From an uncultured Prevotella sp. (lineage in GTDB: Bacteria > Bacteroidota > Bacteroidia > Bacteroidales > Bacteroidaceae), in contig CALGHW010000242.1 of assembly GCA_937916075.1 (NCBI GenBank), forward strand, positions 1-6,539: a stretch of 6,539 nt of DNA, written 5' to 3'. The notes below the pieces were generated by a model. It was not told where the DNA came from. It did no database searches and saw nothing but the letters and a program-made list of their open reading frames with translations. Position numbers and translations under genes: made by a program. Below, piece after piece: positions 1 through 5,316 of the stretch (position 1 is the stretch's first letter; every line of letters begins with the position of its first letter).

Positions 1-609
1 GCCGGGCACCTCTCGGTTGACCTGGGCCATCAGACTGTTGAGCTGACGGGTGGTCACGGTCAGGTCGGAGGTTATCTGGTCTACATTATGCAGCGAATGA
101 GCGATGGCAGGGTCGGCCAAGAGGGTATTGAGGCTGGTCATGATGGAGTCGAGTTTGGGCAACATCTTCTCCACGGCGGGCACCATGTCGCCGGCCTTGT
201 CGAGCAGTCCGAGCATCTTGCCGCCGCTGATGGTGTCGCCGGGGGCCAGGGCGGCCGACGGAGCGGACGGCATCTGGAGCACCAGTTTCACATTGCCCAT
301 CATGTCACTCTCGATAGAGGCGGTGGTGCCGGCCGGCATGTGAAACTGCTTGTCGAGGTCGAGCACAGCCACAATGTGCCCCTGCTTGGAATAATCAAAC
401 TGCACTTCATGTACACTGCCCACCTTGAAGCCATTGGCGTAGATGGGGCTGGAGCCGGAAAGCCCGCTCACGTCGTCAAACACGGCATAGTAGGTATTGT
501 CGTTCGACACCAGACTCAGTCCCTTGAGGAACTTCAGTCCGAAGAACAGTATCACGATGCCCACGATTGCCACCAGGGCTATCTGCACCTCTTTCGTAAA
601 GTATTTCAT
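1..609 (-). CDS. MCE/MlaD family lipid-transport protein, 3' end cut by window edge
   Basis: The first 203 residues are present, with no stop before the left edge. A short cytoplasmic start (MKYFTKEVQ) is followed by one hydrophobic segment at about residues 10-28, then an MCE domain at about 38-115. That domain shows the family pattern: YYAVFDDVSGL at 40-50, the NGFKVGSV stretch at 59-66, and MPAGTTASIESDMMG near its end. After about residue 130 the sequence turns helical (LLDKAGDMV, KMLPKLDSIM), as in the part of MlaD-like proteins beyond the MCE domain. Known family role: MlaD-type proteins are inner-membrane-anchored and form hexameric rings that carry phospholipid between inner and outer membrane with an ABC transporter (MlaE/MlaF). 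Bacteroidota members are usually about 300 residues, so roughly one third is missing. The ATG at 609 is 8 bp after the amidase stop, which indicates one operon; no SD is visible. The family call is firm; substrate and direction of transport cannot be told. Confidence 0.9.
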   Translation of the reverse strand, partial: MKYFTKEVQIALVAIVGIVILFFGLKFLKGLSLVSNDNTYYAVFDDVSGLSGSSPIYANGFKVGSVHEVQFDYSKQGHIVAVLDLDKQFHMPAGTTASIESDMMGNVKLVLQMPSAPSAALAPGDTISGGKMLGLLDKAGDMVPAVEKMLPKLDSIMTSLNTLLADPAIAHSLHNVDQITSDLTVTTRQLNSLMAQVNREVPG

Positions 610-617
610 AATGCTTG

Positions 618-2045
618 CTATTTGTTTCTGTTTTGCTTGAATTCACGGATGGCTTCCACCACATTCATCTTCTCGCCATTCTTGAAGGCGATGATAAAGG
701 CCTCGGGAAACTTGTCGAGCAGCGTCTTGCGCAACCGGTAAATCTCATTGTAATTGGCCGACGCGCCACAGGTATACTTGATGACGCCACCCTCCTGATA
801 GCTGTCCACATTCTCCGTGCCCTTAAACTGCTGACTGCCGGGACGGAGCTGGCGGCCGCTGGTGAGTATCTGCACTTTAAAAACGGGGGCGTCGGTCGGG
901 ACAGAGGCAGCCGTTTGGGCGGCCGTCGGATGCGATGGCTCTGTGCGGTGTGTGGAGGAGGGCACCACACGAGTGGCGGTCTGACGAGGCTTGCGTGCCG
1001 GTGCGTCAGGCTCACGCTGGCCGGAGGGCCGGTCGGCTGCCTGGGGCTTCACGGTGTCTTGCCGTTCGGTGCCGTCACGCTTCTGGCTTGTGGCGGTATC
1101 CGGAGTGGCCGGAATGCCTTCCTGAGCTTGGACGCGGGCCTGCGACAGCTCTTCCAGCACCGTCTTTGACGTGCGTTTCCGGGAAGTCCGCTTGCTCTTG
1201 GGGGCCTTCTCGTCATCGGGCACGATGGTGGGTATCTGGATGGTCTGCTTGGGTGCGGCCTGATAAGGCACGGTAAGACTGCGGTCATACTTTTGCTTGT
1301 AGTCGGCAAAAGCCTGATAGATACCCTTGCCGATCGCGTCGATGCCACTCTCCGTGTTGAGGAACTGCTCCTCACTGGCCGTGGTGATAAATCCCAGCTC
1401 GATGAGGCAGCTCGGCATCGAGGTCTCCCGGAGCACCAGGAATCCCGCCTGCTTCACGCCCTTGTCCGGCCGTCCGGCCGAGGCACAGGTGCGGCGTTGC
1501 ACCAGTTTGGCCATGTCCACACTCTTGGCCATGTTGCGGTCTTGGAGAAACTCAAACATGATGTAGCTCTCGGCCGAGTTGGGGTCGAAGCCCTCATAGT
1601 GCTGCTTATAGTCTTTCTCGACCAGGATGACCGAGTTTTCCCGCTTGGCCACATCCAGATTGTCGGCCGCGCGGTGCATACCCAAGGTATAGGTCTCGAG
1701 TCCACGGGCCACCTTCCCCCCCGGCAATGCATTGGTATGGACCGACACAAACAGGTCGGCCTTATTGCGGTTGGCGATATTGGCACGCTCATGGAGCGGA
1801 ACAAAGACATCGGTTTTTCGGGTATAAATGACTCTCACGTCAGGACAATTACGCTCCACGTAGCGTCCGAAAGCGAGCGCTACGTTCAGATTGATGTTCT
1901 TCTCCATCGAGAAGGCCCCTTTTGCACCGGCGTCATGACCGCCATGACCGGCATCGATAACAAGTGTGAACCTATTGCTGTCGGCATAAGCGCAACAGGC
2001 TATACAGGCTATTATGCTGAATATCAGGAAAAGTCTTTTACCCAT
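618..2045 (-). CDS. N-acetylmuramoyl-L-alanine amidase (Amidase_3) with SPOR-like C-terminal domain
   Basis: A 475-residue secreted zinc amidase expected to cut the bond between MurNAc and L-Ala in peptidoglycan, in the periplasm. A signal sequence covers about residues 1-21 (MGKRLFLIFSIIACIACC, then AYA before D22). The Amidase_3 domain spans about 26-255. Expected zinc ligands are H34 in DAGHGG, E48 in SMEKN and H103 in SVHTNA; E216 in LIELGF is the catalytic glutamate. Residues 258-385 form a Pro/Thr/Ser/Arg-rich linker, probably disordered. Residues 386-475 (FKVQI at the start, YRLRKTLLDKFPEAFIIAFKNG later) resemble a SPOR-type peptidoglycan-binding domain. I chose the ATG at 2045. An in-frame TTG at 2066 would add seven residues, but it lies inside the probable -7 promoter element, so transcripts should not include it. 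The mce-like gene follows after 8 bp. Likely role: daughter-cell separation or wall remodelling, as for AmiC-type enzymes (inferred). Confidence 0.94.
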   Translation of the reverse strand: MGKRLFLIFSIIACIACCAYADSNRFTLVIDAGHGGHDAGAKGAFSMEKNINLNVALAFGRYVERNCPDVRVIYTRKTDVFVPLHERANIANRNKADLFVSVHTNALPGGKVARGLETYTLGMHRAADNLDVAKRENSVILVEKDYKQHYEGFDPNSAESYIMFEFLQDRNMAKSVDMAKLVQRRTCASAGRPDKGVKQAGFLVLRETSMPSCLIELGFITTASEEQFLNTESGIDAIGKGIYQAFADYKQKYDRSLTVPYQAAPKQTIQIPTIVPDDEKAPKSKRTSRKRTSKTVLEELSQARVQAQEGIPATPDTATSQKRDGTERQDTVKPQAADRPSGQREPDAPARKPRQTATRVVPSSTHRTEPSHPTAAQTAASVPTDAPVFKVQILTSGRQLRPGSQQFKGTENVDSYQEGGVIKYTCGASANYNEIYRLRKTLLDKFPEAFIIAFKNGEKMNVVEAIREFKQNRNK

Positions 2046-2063
2046 ACTTCTATTAAGAATATG

Positions 2064-2095
2064 CAAAAATAGCGATTTCTTAATAAAAACTCAAA
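2064..2095 (-). promoter_or_regulatory. Bacteroides-type promoter of the amidase-mce operon
   Basis: Read on the minus strand, TTTG at 2095-2092 (-33 element) and TATTTTTG at 2071-2064 (-7 element, consensus TAnnTTTG) are separated by 20 nt, an essentially ideal Bacteroidota primary sigma-factor promoter. Transcription would start around 2060-2056, leaving an untranslated leader of only about 10-15 nt before the ATG at 2045. The region is strongly AT-rich. Confidence 0.75.
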
Positions 2096-2124
2096 AATCT
2101 CAAATAGTTTTATCATTTATTAAG
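2079..2124. repeat. AT-rich inverted repeat straddling the -33 element of the amidase promoter
   Basis: CTTAATAAA at 2079-2087 is a perfect 9-bp inverted match to TTTATTAAG at 2116-2124. In an alternative pairing, AAAACT at 2086-2091 matches AGTTTT at 2106-2111. The left arm lies in the promoter spacer and the right arm upstream of the -33 element. It could be an operator or a cruciform-prone site. It could also be chance, since the whole gap is AT-rich. No T-run follows it on the minus strand, so it is not a good terminator. Confidence 0.4.
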
Positions 2125-2171
2125 TTAGTTCGGCGTGGTGTCATCTCCCGACGCGCCGAGAATCAGCAAGC

Positions 2172-2203
2172 ACACTTTGAACTGTTGTTACAGCTCAAAG
2201 TGT
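2172..2203 (-). other. Hairpin over the 3' end of folB, stop codon in the loop
   Basis: ACACTTTGA (2172-2180) pairs perfectly with TCAAAGTGT (2195-2203). After one A/C mismatch the stem continues as CTGT (2182-2185) with ACAG (2190-2193), closing a four-base loop at 2186-2189. The folB stop codon (2190-2188) falls at the loop. No T-tract follows on the minus strand, so it is not a standard intrinsic terminator. It may stabilise the mRNA 3' end or act as a weak or factor-assisted stop before the amidase promoter. The structure is directly visible; its function is unknown. Confidence 0.5.
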
Positions 2204-2547
2204 ACTTCCACCCCTGCTCCATCACAATCAGCCCCCATCGGCGGATTGTCCTTGTTGAGCTTCAAGTCGATGCTTTCTATCCGAGGCCAAGTGGCCAACA
2301 GCTTGCGAACGATACGTCCGGCCACATGCTCCAGCAGTTGGGAGGGCTGTGCCATCTCGTTTTTCACCATATTAAACACTTCGGCATAGTTCAACGTGTC
2401 GGCCACATCGTCGGTATCAAACGCCCGGCTAAAGTCATAGCCTATACGAAGAGAAACGGTGAAGTCCGCCCCCACGGCCTTCTCCTGGGGCAATACCCCA
2501 TGAAAAGCATGGAAGCGGACTTTACGTAGATAGATATATGTCTTCAT
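2188..2547 (-). CDS. folB: Dihydroneopterin aldolase FolB
   Basis: A complete cytoplasmic protein of 119 residues, the usual FolB length. It converts 7,8-dihydroneopterin to 6-hydroxymethyl-7,8-dihydropterin plus glycolaldehyde in tetrahydrofolate synthesis. Family landmarks are in place: the N-terminal strand with RFHAFHGVLPQEK (11-23) holding E22, the DTLNYAEVF segment (50-58) holding Y54, E73 and H74 in LLEHVAG, and the catalytic lysine K99 in LKLNKDNPP. These match the positions of E22, Y54, E74 and K100 of the well-studied Staphylococcus enzyme. The ATG at 2547 is 23 bp after the nrdJ stop, with no promoter seen between them, so cotranscription with nrdJ is likely. No SD is visible; the sequence before the start is AT-rich, as is common in this phylum. 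The stop codon lies in a hairpin. Confidence 0.93.
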   Translation of the reverse strand: MKTYIYLRKVRFHAFHGVLPQEKAVGADFTVSLRIGYDFSRAFDTDDVADTLNYAEVFNMVKNEMAQPSQLLEHVAGRIVRKLLATWPRIESIDLKLNKDNPPMGADCDGAGVEVHFEL

Positions 2548-2570
2548 CTTATTATCAACGACTTACAGAG

Positions 2571-5141
2571 TTATCCACAGCGTGATGCGCCACAGTTGGT
2601 ACAGATAAGGCAGCCCTCCTGATAAACCAGTGTCTCATGACCACACACAGGACACTTGGCTCCCTGCGCCTTAGTACCGTCGGCCACATACTTCTTCAAG
2701 GCACGCTCCACACCGTTTTTCCAAGTGTTGATGCTCTCACTCTTCAGTTGCAGCGAGCCAACCAACTTGATGACATGGTCGATAGGCATGCGATAGCGCA
2801 GCACACCGCTGATGAGCTTGGCATAGTTCCAGTACTCGGGATTAAACTTCTCGCTCAGTCCCTCGACCGTGGTCTTGTAGCCACGCTTGTTCTCAAACTG
2901 GAAGTCGTAGCGGTGTTTTCCGTTCTCGTCGGTCTGCTTGATAATCTTGCCCTTCGTGACGGTCTTGGGCAACACGATACCCTCCTCGTCGTCCTGCAGA
3001 CCTGTGAATATCTCATAAGGATAACCATGGAGCAAGCCTACAAAGGCCACCCACTTCTCCTTGTTGTTCTGGAAGCGCACCACGTCGCACTCCAGTTCCT
3101 TGGGACGTACCTCGGTCACAAAGGCAGTATCCTTCTTTTCGGCCATATCCAGCTTTTCCTGCTTCTTGGCTTCCTTCTTCTTGTCCTTCTTCGACACCGA
3201 AATCATCACGCCGGCCCGGCTGCCGTCACGGTAGATGGTGCAGCCCTTACAGCCCGAGCGCCATGCCTCGACATACAACCGGTCCACGAGGTCCTCGTCC
3301 ACATTGTTGGGCAGGTTGACCGTCACACTGATGGAGTGGTCCACCCATTTCTGGATAGCACCCTGCATACGCACCTTCATCAGCCAGTCCACATCGTTGG
3401 CCGTGGCCTTATAATAAGGAGAGCGGGCCACCAAGGCATCAATCTCCTCCTGGGTATACTTCTTCTTGGTGTCAAGGCCGTTGACCTCCATCCATTTCAA
3501 GAACTTGTTGTGATATACGATATACTCCTCAAACGAGTCGCCTACCTCATCGACAAAGTCCACATGCACGTCGGCATCATTGGGATTAACCTTGCGGCGA
3601 CGCTTGTATACAGGCATAAACACAGGCTCAATGCCGCTGGTGGTCTGCGTCATCAAGCTGGTGGTGCCGGTAGGCGCAATGGTGAGACAGGCGATGTTGC
3701 GGCGCCCATATTTCACCATGTCGTCATAGAGTTGCGGATCGGCCTCCTTGATGCGGAGGATAAAAGGATTGTTGCGCTCGCGGGCCGCATCGAACACCTC
3801 GAAAGCGCCACGCTCACGGGCCATCTCCACCGATGAGCCATAGGCTGCAAGTGCCAGCGTCTTGTGTACATTGACCGAGAAGTCGGTGGCTTCCTGAGTG
3901 CCATAGCGCAGCCCCATGGCCGCCAGCATGTCGCCCTCGGCCGTGATACCCACACCGGTGCGGCGGCCCATGCCGCTCTTGCGCTTTATCTTCTCCCACA
4001 GGTGATACTCAGCTCCTTTCACCTCATCGCTTTGTGGGTCGCTCTTGATTTTCTCCATGATGAGATCAATCTTCTCCAGCTCCAGGTCCACGATATCGTC
4101 CATTATACGCTGGGCCACACGGACATGACGGCGGAAGAGGTCATAGTCAAACGAGGCCTCCGGTGTGAAAGGATGGTTCACATAAGAATACAGGTTGATG
4201 GAGAGCAACCGGCAAGAGTCGTAAGGACAGAGCGGTATCTCGCCACACGGATTGGTGGACACCGTGCGGAAGCCCAGGTCGGCATAACAGTCGGGGATGC
4301 TCTCGCGCAGGATGGTGTCCCAGAAGAGGACACCCGGCTCGGCGCTCTTCCAGGCGTTATGGACAATCTTACGCCAAAGAGCCTTGGCATTGATTTCCTT
4401 GGTGTACATCGGGTGGTCGCTGTCTATCGGGAACTGCTGCAGGTAAGGCCGGTTGTCCACGGCAGCCTGCATAAACTCGTCGTCGAGCTTCACGGAGACG
4501 TTGGCTCCCGTCACCTTTCCCTCGGTCATCTTGGCATCGATAAACGCCTCACTGTCGGGATGCTTGATGCTCACGGAGAGCATCAGGGCACCGCGGCGGC
4601 CGTCCTGGGCCACCTCGCGGGTGGAGTTGCTGTAACGCTCCATGAAAGGCACCAGACCTGTGGAGGTCAGGGCAGAATTGTTGACAGGCGAGCCTTTGGG
4701 CCGTATCTGTGAAAGGTCATGACCAACACCGCCACGACGCTTCATCAGCTGCACCTGCTCCTCGTCAATGCGCATGATGGCACCATAGGAGTCGGCATTG
4801 CCGTCCAGGCCTATCACGAAACAATTGCTCAGCGAGGCTATCTGATGGTTGTTGCCGATGCCCGTCATCGGGCTTCCGGCCGGAACGATGTATCGGAAGT
4901 GGTCGAGCAAGGCAAAAACATCCTCGGCCGACATGGGATTGGCATACTTCTTTTCGATACGGGCTATCTCGCGGGCGATACGCCAGTGCATGTCTTCGGG
5001 CGATTTCTCATAGATGTTGCCGAAGCTGTCTTTCATGGCATACTTATTGACCCACACACGGGCAGCAAGCTCGTCGCCGCCAAAATATTGTAAGGAAGCC
5101 TCATAGGCCTCCTCGTAGGAATAGGTTTTATTGGAATCCAT
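2571..5141 (-). CDS. nrdJ: Adenosylcobalamin-dependent (class II) ribonucleotide reductase NrdJ
   Basis: A complete 856-residue cytoplasmic enzyme that reduces ribonucleotides (diphosphates in this subfamily) to deoxyribonucleotides, using coenzyme B12 to make the active-site thiyl radical. Visible active-site features are C107 in SLSNCFVIG, the NPCGE motif with N297, C299 (thiyl) and E301, and C310 in YDSCRL, eleven residues on. By homology C107 and C310 are the redox pair. A phosphate-binding loop APTGTTS is at 489-495, followed by SGIEPVF. After the catalytic barrel come CKGCTIYRDGSR (631-642), a lysine-rich linker (about 650-670), a TSCPD-like domain (about 680-790), and a C-terminal zinc-ribbon-like tail with C830, C833, C844, C847, C850 and C855. 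The tail cysteines may bind metal and/or re-reduce the active site. The N-terminus begins directly at the reductase domain, so there is no ATP-cone. The ATG at 5141 is the first in frame and lies 22 nt below a -7 element; folB follows. Confidence 0.96.
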   Translation of the reverse strand: MDSNKTYSYEEAYEASLQYFGGDELAARVWVNKYAMKDSFGNIYEKSPEDMHWRIAREIARIEKKYANPMSAEDVFALLDHFRYIVPAGSPMTGIGNNHQIASLSNCFVIGLDGNADSYGAIMRIDEEQVQLMKRRGGVGHDLSQIRPKGSPVNNSALTSTGLVPFMERYSNSTREVAQDGRRGALMLSVSIKHPDSEAFIDAKMTEGKVTGANVSVKLDDEFMQAAVDNRPYLQQFPIDSDHPMYTKEINAKALWRKIVHNAWKSAEPGVLFWDTILRESIPDCYADLGFRTVSTNPCGEIPLCPYDSCRLLSINLYSYVNHPFTPEASFDYDLFRRHVRVAQRIMDDIVDLELEKIDLIMEKIKSDPQSDEVKGAEYHLWEKIKRKSGMGRRTGVGITAEGDMLAAMGLRYGTQEATDFSVNVHKTLALAAYGSSVEMARERGAFEVFDAARERNNPFILRIKEADPQLYDDMVKYGRRNIACLTIAPTGTTSLMTQTTSGIEPVFMPVYKRRRKVNPNDADVHVDFVDEVGDSFEEYIVYHNKFLKWMEVNGLDTKKKYTQEEIDALVARSPYYKATANDVDWLMKVRMQGAIQKWVDHSISVTVNLPNNVDEDLVDRLYVEAWRSGCKGCTIYRDGSRAGVMISVSKKDKKKEAKKQEKLDMAEKKDTAFVTEVRPKELECDVVRFQNNKEKWVAFVGLLHGYPYEIFTGLQDDEEGIVLPKTVTKGKIIKQTDENGKHRYDFQFENKRGYKTTVEGLSEKFNPEYWNYAKLISGVLRYRMPIDHVIKLVGSLQLKSESINTWKNGVERALKKYVADGTKAQGAKCPVCGHETLVYQEGCLICTNCGASRCG

Positions 5142-5163
5142 TGTTAATAATCAAAAAGTACGG

Positions 5164-5199
5164 CAAAGTTAGTTGTTTTTTATGACACGGAGAAACAAA
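5164..5199 (-). promoter_or_regulatory. Probable promoter of nrdJ-folB
   Basis: On the minus strand TAACTTTG at 5171-5164 matches the Bacteroidota -7 consensus TAnnTTTG exactly. For the -33 element there is TTTC at 5195-5192 (three of four bases, 20-nt spacer), or exact TTTG at 5199-5196 with a long 24-nt spacer. Initiation near 5160-5156 would give a leader of about 15-20 nt. The -33 region overlaps the T-tract of the upstream terminator. Confidence 0.6.
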
Positions 5200-5267
5200 A
5201 AGGCGGAAAACTTCTGTCCGTTTCCGGAGGCAAAAGTTTTCCGTCAGGGATAACTTTTTCTGTGTCA
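5183..5267. repeat. Nested inverted repeats around the terminator
   Basis: Outside the terminator stem, 5183-5195 (starts TGACAC) and 5255-5267 (ends GTGTCA) form a second inverted repeat of 13 positions. Eleven are Watson-Crick pairs. The other two (5189 with 5261, 5192 with 5258) would be G-U wobbles in plus-strand RNA but C-A mismatches in minus-strand RNA. With the inner stem this makes one 85-nt nested structure filling much of the susD-nrdJ gap. Its function is unknown. Confidence 0.5.
5193..5243 (-). terminator. Intrinsic terminator of the susD transcript
   Basis: A perfect 10-bp stem, CGGAAAACTT (5243-5234) with AAGTTTTCCG (5213-5204) on the minus strand, is topped by further pairing: CA/TG at 5232-5231 and 5216-5215, and TCCG/CGGA at 5228-5225 and 5220-5217 around a four-base loop. 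The stem is followed on the minus strand by CC, then TTTTTGTTT (5201-5193). The structure starts 74 nt after the susD stop codon and fits an intrinsic terminator that separates the susD unit from nrdJ. Confidence 0.8.
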
Positions 5268-5271
5268 CAGA
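5259..5271. promoter_or_regulatory. Short palindrome, possible protein-binding site
   Basis: TCTGTGTCACAGA is a perfect 6-bp inverted repeat around a single central base, of the size and symmetry of a dimeric regulator site. It lies roughly 60-70 bp above the -33 region of nrdJ and overlaps the outer arm of the nested repeats. It does not match the spacing of a CRP/FNR site or of an NrdR box pair. The regulator, if any, is unknown, and chance is quite possible. Confidence 0.2.
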
Positions 5272-5316
5272 GATATGAATATCCTATTAAAGAGATTTAC
5301 GTATGTCCCATTTTCG

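Noticed and set aside
1293..2072. Long plus-strand open frame (259 codons) opposite the amidase; similar long plus-strand frames at 88-741, 2637-3836, 3864-4712 and 5275-5787.
   Set aside because: All lie antisense to genes with clear family motifs. The translations show no recognisable domain and are rich in His, Gly and Leu in the way reverse-complement shadows are. GC-rich coding DNA leaves such frames open.
2130..2159. Possible folB terminator: TCGGCG (2130-2135) and CGCCGA (2154-2159).
   Set aside because: The stem is only 6 bp with an 18-nt loop, and what follows on the minus strand (AACTAACTTAATAA) is not a T-tract. Too weak to annotate.
5142..5316. Cobalamin riboswitch or NrdR box pair upstream of nrdJ.
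   Set aside because: The gap is too short for a standard cobalamin riboswitch, no B12-box-like sequence is visible on the minus strand, and no pair of 16-bp NrdR-like palindromes at the usual spacing was found.
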